Source of the DNA: FEN-1350 sp964386005
GTDB taxonomy: Bacteria > Planctomycetota > Phycisphaerae > Sedimentisphaerales > Anaerohalosphaeraceae
DNA: 64,000 bases
NCBI GenBank assembly: GCA_964386005.1
Contig: CAYLSB010000005.1
Coordinates: 54,054 to 118,053, forward strand
Direction of reading: 5' to 3'
The number at the start of each line of letters is the position of its first letter. Position 1 is the first letter of the stretch. Of this stretch, positions 41,267 to 51,091 are shown in pieces. The translations under genes and the position numbers were made by a program. The notes beneath the pieces were generated by a model. That model saw only the letters and a program-made list of their open reading frames with translations. It was not told the DNA's origin and ran no database searches.

Positions 41267-42355
41267 CCCAATGAATAATGACTTGTATTGTTCGATGATC
41301 TGAACGATGTCGTGGTTGGCTTCCGCATAGGCACGGGCATTTTTGCCCAACTCGACAAAGCGATTTTCCCGCAGAAGAAACTGAAGTCCCTCAGACAACC
41401 GCTTCGGGTCTCCGCCGACACAAAGACCGCATGAATATCGAGTCAGGAAAAGATCGGGATTGACCGTCAGTGAGAGAATCGGAACGGCGTATTTACATGC
41501 CTGGATAAATGCGTTGGCGAAACCCTCGGAATCGCTGGTATTGACAAGGACTTTGGCTCGACGGAAAAAGGCGTCCGTCTCGGCAAAGGGAATCTGTTCG
41601 TGCCATTGGAGGTTGGGGATTTGACGGGCGGCCTGCTGAAGTCGATCATAATCCTGATCGCCGGTGGCTCGCGAACAGAGCATGACGAACCGTTCCTCCG
41701 GAAGGGATCGGGCCAGGTCCAGGAATCGCCGGGGACCTTTAACAGACTCACTCCGCCCGGACCATAAAATACAATCCCTATGTGAATCCGATAATATCGG
41801 AATCGGTTGACCATTGGGGATAACGGTCGATTGAATCCCGATGGTTTTCCGAAGATTTTCGGAATCGGTCTGGTTCTGCGCGAACACCGTCGCGGCGTGT
41901 CGCAGCGATCGAGCGAATGCCCGCCCCAACAACGGATGTTCGGTACGATACCGGCCGTCGGTTTCCCTCTGGCTGGCCGTGCGATAGACAAAGAACCGTC
42001 GATGAATCCGACAAAACCACGACAACAGCGGAACGCCCATCGAGACCGTTTCAAGGAAATACACATCCGCATCCGCTTTCCGGCAGGCATTCCATACCCG
42101 CCAGGCACCGACGGCCGCATTTGACCGGAAATTCAACGAACGGATCAAGCGAATCCGGCCGAACCGTTCGTCGGCGGCCTGCCCATAATCGGCCACGATT
42201 ACCGAAACCTCAAAATGCGGATCTTCCGCCAGTTCCCTGCTCAGAAGATACAAATCCACTTCGGCGCCGCCGAAAACGCCCCCGATCTCCGGCCGAAACA
42301 GCGGATAGGATTTCGGCGACACAAAACATACTCGGATCGGTCTGTCCGGACTCAC
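41243..42355 (-). CDS. Glycosyltransferase family 4
   Basis: 370 residues from a GTG at 42355 with GAGG 5 bases upstream; ATG codons at 42400 and 42412 in the same frame lack ribosome-binding sites and overlap the upstream gene. Landmarks: VCFVSPKSYPLF near the N-terminus with the GGVFGGAEVDLYLLSREL loop; FVYRTASQRETDG; the donor domain ILWSGRSESVKGPRRFLDLA, then a VNTSDSEGFANAFIQACKY motif (E-x7-E type) and NPDLFLTRYSCG. It probably adds a hexose to the same surface polysaccharide as its neighbours. Confidence 0.88.
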   Translation of the reverse strand: MSPDRPIRVCFVSPKSYPLFRPEIGGVFGGAEVDLYLLSRELAEDPHFEVSVIVADYGQAADERFGRIRLIRSLNFRSNAAVGAWRVWNACRKADADVYFLETVSMGVPLLSWFCRIHRRFFVYRTASQRETDGRYRTEHPLLGRAFARSLRHAATVFAQNQTDSENLRKTIGIQSTVIPNGQPIPILSDSHRDCILWSGRSESVKGPRRFLDLARSLPEERFVMLCSRATGDQDYDRLQQAARQIPNLQWHEQIPFAETDAFFRRAKVLVNTSDSEGFANAFIQACKYAVPILSLTVNPDLFLTRYSCGLCVGGDPKRLSEGLQFLLRENRFVELGKNARAYAEANHDIVQIIEQYKSLFIGLTAARLR

Positions 42356-42362
42356 GGTATCC

Positions 42363-43490
42363 TCATGGGGTACGAATTCCCTGATGCATAATCTGTTCAT
42401 AACAACGAACATACTGCCGGGTCACCGCCGGCCAACTGAATTGCTCGACCCGTTTTCGGGCCATATTCCCAAGTCGATTTCGAAGCTCGGATGAACCGAT
42501 CAGTTCCAAGAGCCGTTGCCGGATTGCGGGGACATCGCCCGGTGCAACCAACATCGCCGCATCGCCCACGACCTCCGGACACCCCCCGGCTGTACCGGTG
42601 ATGATGGCCATACCCGCCCGCATCGCTTCCAGCAATACCGAAGGAAAATTTTCTGATTCTGACGGAAACACAAAAATTGTCCCTCTGTCATACAATTCAG
42701 CGAATCGCGGGTCCCGTTGATCGAGCCAGCCATGAAAGCGAATGGCCGTGCGCGATCCTTCCGCCAGCCGTTCCAGTTCCGCTCGATGCGGTCCGTCGCC
42801 GATCACTTCGACCGTCCAATCAAGATCCAGATCATGGACCGCCGCGATCACATGTTGAAAACCCTTTCGGGGCAAGAGCCGACTGCAAAGGACGATCATC
42901 TTGTGTTTCTCGCCGATAGGATCCGGTGATGCGAAGATTCCATTGGGGATTACCCTCACCTCCAGTCCCGGCTGACTCCGCAGAATCAGTTCAGCCAGTG
43001 ATTGGCTCGGCGAAACAAGCATCTCGCATCGCCGGACAAGGAATTGCCACCCCGGACGGATCAAACGATGCGTGAATCCAAAACGGTCAGGATTATAGCC
43101 CGGCACATCGCTGCCATGGCATGTGGTCAACAAGGGAATTCTGAATTTGCGGCTCACCCTCCAGGCCAGAGGTCCTGTCGGGATGAGGAAGTGGCTGTGG
43201 ATTACATCGTACCGATTGAGCCGAGCCAGGTTCATCGTTCGAGACCATGCCCCGATTATAAAACTGGCCATCTCGTGGGTGAGGCACATATTCGGCCGCT
43301 TGCGGATCGCCGGAGTTCTCCAAACCCGAAAGCCGTCCATCTCTTCGTATCGCGGCAGGTTTCGATAGTGCATTGTGACGACATCCACGCTGTGGCCTTC
43401 CGTCGCCAATTGACGGCACAATTCCCTCGTCACCGGGGCGGCACCACCCCCAATCGGGGGGAATTCATAATTGAGCATCAGGATCTTCAT
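42363..43490 (-). CDS. Glycosyltransferase family 4
   Basis: 375 residues. Classic GT4 beginning MKILMLNYEFPPIGGGAAPV. The second domain has VIPNGIF, IVLCSRLLPRKGFQHVI, VEVIGDGPHRAELERLA and the nucleotide-sugar motif FVFPSESENFPSVLLEAMRA (E-x7-E). The start codon overlaps the stop of the upstream membrane glycosyltransferase by four bases (ATGA), and its own stop is 8 bases before the next start. The four minus-strand genes therefore form one tightly packed operon. Confidence 0.92.
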   Translation of the reverse strand: MKILMLNYEFPPIGGGAAPVTRELCRQLATEGHSVDVVTMHYRNLPRYEEMDGFRVWRTPAIRKRPNMCLTHEMASFIIGAWSRTMNLARLNRYDVIHSHFLIPTGPLAWRVSRKFRIPLLTTCHGSDVPGYNPDRFGFTHRLIRPGWQFLVRRCEMLVSPSQSLAELILRSQPGLEVRVIPNGIFASPDPIGEKHKMIVLCSRLLPRKGFQHVIAAVHDLDLDWTVEVIGDGPHRAELERLAEGSRTAIRFHGWLDQRDPRFAELYDRGTIFVFPSESENFPSVLLEAMRAGMAIITGTAGGCPEVVGDAAMLVAPGDVPAIRQRLLELIGSSELRNRLGNMARKRVEQFSWPAVTRQYVRCYEQIMHQGIRTP

Positions 43491-45646
43491 GACTTGGATT
43501 GTGGCGGCGCAACGGACGGTTTCGTTTTCAGGCGAAACAGGATATGGTGCGGAGTGAAGGATGGATCGTTCACAATCTCGTAGTGTTCCCGAATGAATTT
43601 CCGGAACGGTTCCATCGCGTCATATCGCCGCATTTCATCTTCGCCCCAGTTGTCTTTGAGAAACGTGCGATACGCGGAATCATAATCCTCGATTGCGGAT
43701 GGCTGGTTTGAAATCAATCGGCCATCCTGCAGAGTGGGCCATAATTCCAGCGGACGTCGATCCCACGGAAATTCCGATTTACGGCTATCGACGATGAACA
43801 CCGGCTTGGCCGTTTCCAATCGGGCAAGAATCGCCCCAACCTCGCGAGTTAATTGCATAGGGCTCATGACATGCATATCGCTTTCAAAAGCTTTGGCGGC
43901 GCTACTGAGTCGCTGGGCCTGAACATAGATTCCCGGATACCAACCCCATACAAAGATATTGTCGCCTGTTTGGCTGTTCAATCGAATCACTTGCGCAACC
44001 TTTTCCCATGGCGGTAGATTTTGTCGCCGTTGACGAACCTCTTCAAGCCGCTGGGCATACCCCCGCTGGGGTGAATCATATGTTTTCGCGCTATAGGGGC
44101 TGGCGCTTAATCCTCCGAAAATCGGCCAGACCATGATCAGGGCAATCAATCCGGCAACCCCCCCTCCCATCAGCCATGGAATCTTGAATTCGGTCGCATG
44201 AAAACGGTCCCGATACCACCCCAGCAGATATCCCCCCGTCATCGCCGCCGAGGCATTGAGTGGCAGATAATATTCTTCATACGATCGCGGGCTGATCCAG
44301 ACAAACGCCATATCGAATAGCCACCAAAAGCCGAATAAAGATAAAAAGTGACCCGAATCCGTTTCGGATTTCCGCTTATCCTTTCCCGATGTGGCTCTAT
44401 GTTTTGAATCGACTCGAAAAGGAATTAACCGGACGATCCCGAAAATCAGGGCCCCCAGCGCGAACAACACCGGCAACTTGAGTGCCATATAATAGCGCAC
44501 AACAATCGGCCATTGCCTGGAAAAACTCCACGCGGCACGGCTTGTTCCTACATACGTATTCCCGCCCACCGTCAGTGCGAGCAACCAATCCCATAACCTC
44601 TCCGTTTGATCGACCAACTGCATGGGGTAATGAATGATCGGTAAATGAACCAGATACGACAGCACGTCATCCCACTGCCCATCCTTCTGATAAATCATCC
44701 TCAGGCTGATTCCTACCCCAATCAGGATTCCGATAATCCCAGCCACCCAAAAGCCCCATCGAACCCGGCCGATCTGTGACCATACCTGATATCGTATTCC
44801 GAATCGCGTCAGCCCGGCGAAAAACATCATCGCAACAACCAGCAAGACAAACACCTCCAGAATCACGACGGGAAAGGTCCGCTGGATCACTTTCAATTGT
44901 CCCTGCGAGGCGAAGAAAACCGCCAGAGGCATCACTCCCATCGCCGCCCCCGCCACCAGCAAGAGCACTTCCCTGGCAAGTTGCACGACGGAATCCCGCC
45001 GCGTCAGCGCTCGTGCAACCATGTATCCAAGCACCCCAATCCCAGCCGACGTTCCGGTTGCTTTGAAATAAACGGCGAGCAGAAGTAACATTCCCGCAAT
45101 CACCGACCACCACCCGCTTCCTCCCAATCGCCGTCGTACGAAGCAGCATATTCCCATGATCATCACAGAGATCATGAACTGCTCTTTGACGTTGCCGTAT
45201 TTGGCGATCAGCGGCGACGAGAGATAAATCGCCGCGATGCCGGTTCCGACGACCGCAGCCGGCAATCCATGCAACCGTCGCAGAGTACAATACATCATCG
45301 TCAGCGCACCCAGTTGCATCAGCATCTGGATCAGTTTGGGACCCGTTTCATTGAATCCGAAAAGCCATACCCCCAGCATATTGACCAGCAAAGTCGCAGG
45401 TTGCGCAGAAATCACCACATCCGTTCCCAACCGGCCTCCTTCCAGAAGGGCTTGTGCCGCATACACATACGCACCGCTGTCAAAGGGTCCCGGCAGGCTG
45501 AACTCCGTATATTTGCAGATCGCAAAAGGAATCCCGCCAATGATCAACACAATGATCAGGGCGGTCCATTCCGGATGGAACCCCCGTCTCGGAACCATCG
45601 ATGAGACCGGTTGCGGGTGGATCCGATGCCGTATCGGGCGTGTCAT
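43487..45646 (-). CDS. GT-C fold membrane glycosyltransferase (ArnT/PMT-like)
   Basis: 719 residues with about 11-13 hydrophobic helices (for example TALIIVLIIGGIPFAIC, LARRVLLLVAGAA-like segments, ALKLPVLFALGALIFGIV) and a C-terminal soluble part (about 560-719). The first extracytoplasmic loop has FDSGAYVYAAQALLEGGRLG, equivalent to the acidic D/E-x-x-x-Y-x-AxxxL motif of ArnT and protein-O-mannosyltransferase-like enzymes that use a lipid-phosphate-linked sugar. It sits next to a DPM1-like gene that would supply the lipid-linked sugar, and it overlaps both neighbours by four bases. It likely glycosylates a surface glycan or protein on the outer face of the inner membrane. Confidence 0.85.
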   Translation of the reverse strand: MTRPIRHRIHPQPVSSMVPRRGFHPEWTALIIVLIIGGIPFAICKYTEFSLPGPFDSGAYVYAAQALLEGGRLGTDVVISAQPATLLVNMLGVWLFGFNETGPKLIQMLMQLGALTMMYCTLRRLHGLPAAVVGTGIAAIYLSSPLIAKYGNVKEQFMISVMIMGICCFVRRRLGGSGWWSVIAGMLLLLAVYFKATGTSAGIGVLGYMVARALTRRDSVVQLAREVLLLVAGAAMGVMPLAVFFASQGQLKVIQRTFPVVILEVFVLLVVAMMFFAGLTRFGIRYQVWSQIGRVRWGFWVAGIIGILIGVGISLRMIYQKDGQWDDVLSYLVHLPIIHYPMQLVDQTERLWDWLLALTVGGNTYVGTSRAAWSFSRQWPIVVRYYMALKLPVLFALGALIFGIVRLIPFRVDSKHRATSGKDKRKSETDSGHFLSLFGFWWLFDMAFVWISPRSYEEYYLPLNASAAMTGGYLLGWYRDRFHATEFKIPWLMGGGVAGLIALIMVWPIFGGLSASPYSAKTYDSPQRGYAQRLEEVRQRRQNLPPWEKVAQVIRLNSQTGDNIFVWGWYPGIYVQAQRLSSAAKAFESDMHVMSPMQLTREVGAILARLETAKPVFIVDSRKSEFPWDRRPLELWPTLQDGRLISNQPSAIEDYDSAYRTFLKDNWGEDEMRRYDAMEPFRKFIREHYEIVNDPSFTPHHILFRLKTKPSVAPPQSKS

Positions 45647-46668
45647 GCTTCCGCTTCCTTTCCGGGATTTCGGTTCGCCGGATCTCGTGGGGATTCCTGC
45701 AGTGTTTCTGAAGCCAGAAACTGATCGATGGTGTAAATGGTTCGTCCCTGCGATTCGTGGTAGGTCCGAACCAGAATCTCGGCCAGCAACCCCATCATGA
45801 CAAATTGAATCGCCGCCGTCATCAGCATCGTCGCCATTACAAACAGCGGATTGCGGTTAATATTCAGGGGGGGGTCGGAAATAAATTTTGAATACAATAC
45901 CGCCGACGCAGCGATTGCCGAACCCAGAAAACACAATCCACCAAGCCCTCCGAACACGTAGATTGGTTTGGTCGAAAACGACGCCAAAAACTTGACCGTA
46001 ATCAGATCCAGAATAACTTTGAATGTTCGGTTCAAACCGTACTTGGTCGTCCCCGTTGTCCGGGGCCGATGATTCACCGGCATTTCGGTCACCTTTTCAC
46101 CGCCCCAGCTCGCCAGTGCAGGGATAAACCGGTGCATTTCTCCATACAATCGGATCTCCCGAAGGGAATCCGCTCGGTATGCTTTCAGAGTACAACCGTA
46201 ATCATGCAGATGGACTCCGGTGATTCGACTGATCAGCCAATTGGCCAGGCGCGATGGGATCTTCCGCGTGAACATTGTATCTTTTCGATCTTTCCGCCAA
46301 CCGCTGACAATATCATATCCTTCGTTGAGACGCGCCACCAGCGTCGGAATATCGGCCGGATCGTTTTGTCCATCGGCATCCAGAGGAACGATAATCCGTC
46401 CCCGACTATGCCGAAAGCCAGCCGCCAGCGCCGCGGTTTGTCCGAAATTCCGCCGAAACCGGATCACCCGTACGCGTCGATCGCTCAGGTGCAGGCAGGT
46501 CATGATCGCAAAACTGTCATCCGTACTGCCGTCGTCGATGAAAAGGATCTCGTATTCGAACCGCCCCTCCAGCGCCCGGGTGATTTCGCCGTATAAACTC
46601 TGCAGACTTCCCTGTTCATCCAGCACAGGGACCACGATCGATAACTCGATGCCATGTTCTTCGCTCAT
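45643..46668 (-). CDS. DPM1-like polyprenyl-phosphate glycosyltransferase (GT2, two C-terminal helices)
   Basis: 341 residues from an ATG at 46668 with GGAG 5 bases upstream; an alternative ATG at 46701 has AGAGGA before it. GT2 core: IELSIVVPVLDEQGS, FIDDGSTDDSFAIM, FRRNFGQTAALAAGFRHSRG, the DxD motif PLDADGQNDPADIP, and LHDYGCTLKAYR and HRPRTTGTTKYGLNRT, both typical of the ArnC/GtrB type. Two membrane helices at the C-terminus (about 240-262 and 277-302) match the family. It should make polyprenyl-phosphate-linked sugar for the overlapping GT-C gene. First gene of the minus-strand operon, divergent from the DUF1573 lipoprotein. Confidence 0.9.
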   Translation of the reverse strand: MSEEHGIELSIVVPVLDEQGSLQSLYGEITRALEGRFEYEILFIDDGSTDDSFAIMTCLHLSDRRVRVIRFRRNFGQTAALAAGFRHSRGRIIVPLDADGQNDPADIPTLVARLNEGYDIVSGWRKDRKDTMFTRKIPSRLANWLISRITGVHLHDYGCTLKAYRADSLREIRLYGEMHRFIPALASWGGEKVTEMPVNHRPRTTGTTKYGLNRTFKVILDLITVKFLASFSTKPIYVFGGLGGLCFLGSAIAASAVLYSKFISDPPLNINRNPLFVMATMLMTAAIQFVMMGLLAEILVRTYHESQGRTIYTIDQFLASETLQESPRDPANRNPGKEAEA

Positions 46669-46757
46669 GACCGCTCCATCGCCCATCGGGCAAACCAACA
46701 TTGTATCCTCTCCCGGCCGCCGTGTAAAGCCGCCCCCCCTTTCTGTCGATTTCACGC

Positions 46758-46786
46758 TTGAAGCCGGACGGTCGAGATTGTACAAT
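46758..46786 (+). promoter_or_regulatory. Promoter of the DUF1573 lipoprotein gene
   Basis: TTGAAG (46758-46763), 17 bases, TACAAT (46781-46786), about 58 bases before the ATG, in the divergent gap shared with the DPM1-like gene. Confidence 0.6.
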
Positions 46787-46844
46787 ACCTATCGGCATAA
46801 ATGTACCGCTGATGTCTCGCAAATGCATGTGCAAGGAGAAAAAC

Positions 46845-47984
46845 ATGAAGCGTACGATAATCTCGGTTTTTGTGGGAATGTTCATTGTCAGCATGATTTT
46901 TCTCGCTGGTTGTCAGGATGATAACAAGATTACGTCCGATAAGCCAATTCCCGTTTCTCCGACACCCGCCGTTGAGAAACCCTCTACGCCTCCAACTTCG
47001 GTCCGGCCTTCTGTGCCTGCCAATCCCCCGGCCGTGCCCACCCTCCCCGCCAAACCCGTCCAACCGGCCGATACCGGCGGACGAATCAAAGTCGAAAATC
47101 CCATTGTGGATCTCGGTGTTATGGGACCCAACAAATCGTATACCGCCCAGTTCAAGTTCTCCAACATCGGATCTGGCAAGCTGATCATCTCCAAAGTCGA
47201 GTCCACCTGCAGTTGTTCCGTACCGGATCTGATCAAGCTCGAATATGCCCCCGGAGAATCCGGTATTGTGAACGTTACCTATCATTCATCTGCCTATGCC
47301 GGTCCGGTGGAAAAACATCTCTATATTCTCAGCAATGACTCAACCAATCCCCGGGCCGAAATTACGATCAAGGGTTCCACGGAATTGGCCGTCGTGGCGG
47401 AACCCATGAAGCTTCAATTGTTCCTCAACAAGGATAATGCCGGCGCCGCTCCGATAAACCTTAAGAGCAAAGATGGAAAGTCGTTTGCCATTCAGAGCAT
47501 CACCAGTTCGCGGAATGTCATTTCGGTCGATTTCGATCCCAAAGTCGAGAAGACTGAATTTGTCCTCCAACCGAAGGTGAATATCACGGCCCTGAAGGAA
47601 AACTCAACGGGCAGTCTCTCCGTTCGCCTGTCGCATCCCGATTGCGATTCCGTCTCCCTGGTCTATGAGGCGCTGACAATCTATGACATTTCACGTCCGC
47701 GGATTATTCTCCAGAATGCCGAACCGGGCCAGACCGTCAGTCGCGATGTATATATCAAAAACAACTACAACGAGGAATTTTCCATCGCTTCCGTCACTTG
47801 TCAGAACAACTATATGAAGATCACCTCTCAGGAAAAGCAGGGTTCTTCCATCAAACTAATGATCGACATTACCGTGCCTCCGCAGACCAGCGCCGTCAAA
47901 CGCTACATCACCGACAAACTCGATATCAAGACCAGCGACGGCGAACTGCTTACCATTCACTGTTCCGGTTGGTATAAAATCTGA
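46845..47984 (+). CDS. DUF1573 lipoprotein
   Basis: 379 residues from an ATG at 46845 with AAGGAG 6 bases upstream. Lipoprotein signal peptide (MKRTIISVFVGMFIVSMIFL) with lipobox LAGC. A Pro/Thr-rich linker (about 33-75) leads to a DUF1573 (PF07610) immunoglobulin-like domain: VDLGVMGPNKSYTAQFKFSN, the hallmark STCSCSVP, and a GESGIVNVTY strand. A second, weaker Ig-like repeat follows (IILQNAEPGQTVSRDVYIKN). The family is common and often multicopy in planctomycetes; its role is unknown. Divergent from the glycosyltransferase operon. Confidence 0.88.
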   Translation: MKRTIISVFVGMFIVSMIFLAGCQDDNKITSDKPIPVSPTPAVEKPSTPPTSVRPSVPANPPAVPTLPAKPVQPADTGGRIKVENPIVDLGVMGPNKSYTAQFKFSNIGSGKLIISKVESTCSCSVPDLIKLEYAPGESGIVNVTYHSSAYAGPVEKHLYILSNDSTNPRAEITIKGSTELAVVAEPMKLQLFLNKDNAGAAPINLKSKDGKSFAIQSITSSRNVISVDFDPKVEKTEFVLQPKVNITALKENSTGSLSVRLSHPDCDSVSLVYEALTIYDISRPRIILQNAEPGQTVSRDVYIKNNYNEEFSIASVTCQNNYMKITSQEKQGSSIKLMIDITVPPQTSAVKRYITDKLDIKTSDGELLTIHCSGWYKI

Positions 47985-48098
47985 TCCTTCTGTTGCGGGC
48001 GGAAATCCCGTATCCATGCTTTGCGCCTAAGCCATGGGGTTTCGTTCAGTTTTGATTTCTCATAATGATGGATGGATCGTTTTGATTGGAGAACAAGC

Positions 48099-49769
48099 AT
48101 GCAACGGAAGATGTTTTTGGGCTTGATGGTTCTCTTTTCTTCTATGGATCGATGTGTCGCGGCACATATCCCCCCCGCACGGCCGTGGCTGGGCGTCCAT
48201 GTTCTCATGACCGACAAGGATGCAACGGAACAATTGACGGGAGTCGTTGCGGAGCTGTCTCAGGCGGGAATCAATACGATTGTAACGGAAATCAATTACG
48301 GATATGAATTCCAATCACATCCGGAATTGAAAGGGGCAAATGCAAGCAGTAAAGAACTCATTCAAAAACTGGTGACCGAATGCCGCAATCATCATGTCCG
48401 GCTGATTCCCCAGTTTCAATGCCTCGGCCATCAATCCTGGGCGGAACACACGTATCCTTTCCTGGAAAAATTCCCCCAATTCGATGAGACGCCGGGGAAG
48501 CATCCACAAAACAAAGGAATTTATTGCCGAAGCTGGTGTCCGCTGCATCCGGAGGTTAACCCCATTATTTTTGATCTGATGGACGAATTAATCAATGCGT
48601 TCGACGCCGACGCTCTGCACGTGGGGATGGACGAGGTGTTTTTGATCGGCGACGACGATTGTCCTCGCTGCAAGGGAAAGGACAAGGGGGAGTTGTTCGC
48701 CAAAGCCGTTATGGATTATCACGATCACCTCGCGGGGAAACGGAAAGTAGAAATGCTCATGTGGGGTGATCGACTGATCGACTCCGAAGCGATTCGTTAC
48801 GGCGAATGGGAAGCCAGCGCCAATCATACGGCCGGGGCAATCGACCGTATTCCAAAGGATATCATCATCTGTGACTGGCACTACGAGTTGAGGCCGGCTT
48901 ATGAATCGATCCCGATGTTTCTTGAAAAGGGATTTCGCGTCTGGCCGGCCAGTTGGAAACATGTCGCCTCCGCCAAGGCGCTGGTTGATTATTCCACGAC
49001 ATGGTCCAATTCCCGAGTGCTCGGCCATCTGAATACCACATGGGGATCGGTTCCGCTGAAAGAGCTGGTTCGTTTTGAACCCCTTCAATATTCGATTCGT
49101 TCGTTTTCTGCGAAACCCGAAACCTATTTGTCGGAGATCGTTGGCTTGATGCAGAAAAAGTGGCCCGACAACCGAACCATCCACATTGTCTGCCACGGCC
49201 ACAGCGTTCCGGCAGGTTATTTCCAAACGCCGATCGTAGATACAATTAATTCCTATCCACATTTACTTCATCAGCGACTCAAGTCGCAGTACCCCTACGC
49301 CGTGATCAACGTCATCGTCACGGCCATCGGCGGCGAAAACTCCGAAAGCGGCGCCAAGCGATTTGAAACGGAGGTTCTCACCCTCCGGCCGGATGTGATC
49401 ACAATCGATTATGGGCTCAACGACCGCGGGATTGGGCCGGCCAAGGCGAAGGAAAATCTGACGGCCATGATCCTTAAGGCCAAGGCACGGGGAATAAAAG
49501 TCCTTCTTCTGACACCGACAGCGGATCTCCGTGCGGGGATAAATGATCCAAAGGATCCCCTGAATCAGCAGGCGGAAATGATTCGCAACCTTGCGGTATC
49601 GGAACAGGTTGGTCTGGTCGACAGTCTGAAATCCTTTCAGACTTACGTCTCCAACGGCGGTAAGCTCGAAGAGATCATGTCCCAGGTCAACCACCCGAAC
49701 CGGAAAGGACATGAACTCGTCGTTAACGCCCTGATGGATTGGTTTCGTGATCCGGATGAACAGCGATGA
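48099..49769 (+). CDS. Secreted GH20-like glycosidase fused to an SGNH hydrolase
   Basis: 556 residues from an ATG at 48099 (GGAG 7 bases upstream). Signal peptide 1-22 (ends DRCVAA). Residues about 30-345 form a TIM-barrel with the beta-hexosaminidase pattern: PQFQCLGHQSWAEH, and the acid/base pair Asp178-Glu179 in LHVGMDEVF, as in GH20 substrate-assisted catalysis. Residues about 360-550 are an SGNH esterase-like domain: block I VCHGHSVPAG (Ser369), block II/III GGENSESG and IDYGLNDRG, and block V VNHPNRKGHELV. Block I has Gly-His-Ser instead of the usual Gly-Asp-Ser. Such a fusion could deacetylate and cleave an acetylated hexosamine polymer, which is inference. The GH20 part lacks a recognisable GlcNAc-binding N-domain. 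Confidence 0.82.
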   Translation: MQRKMFLGLMVLFSSMDRCVAAHIPPARPWLGVHVLMTDKDATEQLTGVVAELSQAGINTIVTEINYGYEFQSHPELKGANASSKELIQKLVTECRNHHVRLIPQFQCLGHQSWAEHTYPFLEKFPQFDETPGKHPQNKGIYCRSWCPLHPEVNPIIFDLMDELINAFDADALHVGMDEVFLIGDDDCPRCKGKDKGELFAKAVMDYHDHLAGKRKVEMLMWGDRLIDSEAIRYGEWEASANHTAGAIDRIPKDIIICDWHYELRPAYESIPMFLEKGFRVWPASWKHVASAKALVDYSTTWSNSRVLGHLNTTWGSVPLKELVRFEPLQYSIRSFSAKPETYLSEIVGLMQKKWPDNRTIHIVCHGHSVPAGYFQTPIVDTINSYPHLLHQRLKSQYPYAVINVIVTAIGGENSESGAKRFETEVLTLRPDVITIDYGLNDRGIGPAKAKENLTAMILKAKARGIKVLLLTPTADLRAGINDPKDPLNQQAEMIRNLAVSEQVGLVDSLKSFQTYVSNGGKLEEIMSQVNHPNRKGHELVVNALMDWFRDPDEQR

Positions 49770-49904
49770 CCACGTGATTCCGCCGAATATCGTTGGGAAC
49801 AAATTATGCGACGTCAATCCCCCCGACAAACGCAGCCCATGTACGACTTTCACGAATGAGGACCCATACGCCATTTCGCATTTCGCAAAATCGGGGTAAT
49901 TTTC

Positions 49905-49932
49905 TTGCAGTCGATCTGAAAAACGGTAGTAT
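49905..49932 (+). promoter_or_regulatory. Putative promoter of the tRNA-Thr/arginine unit
   Basis: TTGCAG (49905-49910), 16 bases, TAGTAT (49927-49932), about 98 bases before the tRNA. The remaining bases between the preceding stop (49769) and the tRNA hold no gene. Confidence 0.5.
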
Positions 49933-50030
49933 GCACTGTTTCTCAGAATAGGCCACGGTTTATCTGGGCATAAGCGACATGAGAATCGGGCATTATGGCC
50001 CTGGCAATCGCTTAGTAGAAAACAACTTAT

Positions 50031-50102
<72 letters not shown>

Positions 50103-50149
50103 TTTGTTTTTTATGGGAAGCTATGGCGGTATTGGAAGGACAATGCGAA

Positions 50150-51025
50150 ATGCAGGAAGCGATTCAAAAATCCAGCGCTTTGGTCGAGGCAATGGAATAC
50201 ATCCGCTGTTTTCGGGATCGGATCGTTGTCGTAAAACTCGGCGGAAGTATCCTCGACGACCTGGAACTGCAGCGCAAGCTGCTCCGGGATATCGTGTTTA
50301 TGTCCACGGTCGGGATGCGTCCCCTGATTGTGCACGGCGGGGGCAAGGCGATCACCCAGGCGATGAATGAATCCGGCCTGGAGCCGGTATGGGTACAGGG
50401 TCGTCGTTACACGGACGAGCGAACGCTGGCCATCGCCGAGCATGTGCTCGTCAACAAGATGAACACGCCCATGTGCGATACCCTCCGCCAGTTCGGCGGC
50501 CGGGCGATGGGACTTCATTCGCTCAGCAGTTGCGCGGTGTTCGCCGATCCGTTGCGATTGGAAAACGGGGACGGGCGTAAAGTGGATCTCGGCCTGGTCG
50601 GCAAGGTGGTGGGTGTCAACGGTGATCTGCTGACTACGCTGTGCAACAGCGGAGCGATCCCCGTCATTTCACCGATCGCCCTGAGCCGTACCGGCGGAAA
50701 GCTGAATGTCAATGCGGACAGCGTGGCCGGCGAGGTCGCCGCGGCGGTACAGGCGGAAAAGCTTGTGGTCCTCAGCGATACGCACGGCATTCTGACCAAT
50801 CTTGAAGATCCCGAAAGCCGATTGTCGAGCGTCAACGAAGCGGAAATCGAACAAATGATCCGCGAAGGGATCATCAACAAGGGTATGCTGCCCAAGGTCC
50901 AGTCCTGCCTGACGGCCCTGGCCGGAGGCGTCCGAAAAACTCACATTATCGATGGACGATTCGAGCATTCGTTGCTTCTGGAAATCTATACGGAAAAAGG
51001 AATCGGAACACAAATCATCCGGTAA
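50150..51025 (+). CDS. argB: Acetylglutamate kinase
   Basis: 291 residues from the ATG at 50150 (AAGGA 9 bases upstream); an ATG at 50123 is also possible but the family normally starts near the chosen one. It phosphorylates N-acetyl-L-glutamate in arginine synthesis. Amino-acid kinase motifs: VVKLGGSILDD (ATP lysine and Gly loop), PLIVHGGGKAI, RYTDERTL, LNVNADSVAGEVAAA and KLVVLSDTHGIL. Length matches (about 290). First gene of the argBDF-rdgB run, downstream of the tRNA. Confidence 0.97.
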   Translation: MQEAIQKSSALVEAMEYIRCFRDRIVVVKLGGSILDDLELQRKLLRDIVFMSTVGMRPLIVHGGGKAITQAMNESGLEPVWVQGRRYTDERTLAIAEHVLVNKMNTPMCDTLRQFGGRAMGLHSLSSCAVFADPLRLENGDGRKVDLGLVGKVVGVNGDLLTTLCNSGAIPVISPIALSRTGGKLNVNADSVAGEVAAAVQAEKLVVLSDTHGILTNLEDPESRLSSVNEAEIEQMIREGIINKGMLPKVQSCLTALAGGVRKTHIIDGRFEHSLLLEIYTEKGIGTQIIR

Positions 51026-51091
51026 CCATCCCGGCTGGTAAGAACTCGTTTCTTCCAACCGGTTGCTTAAAATACGAAAGAAGGATGTAAC

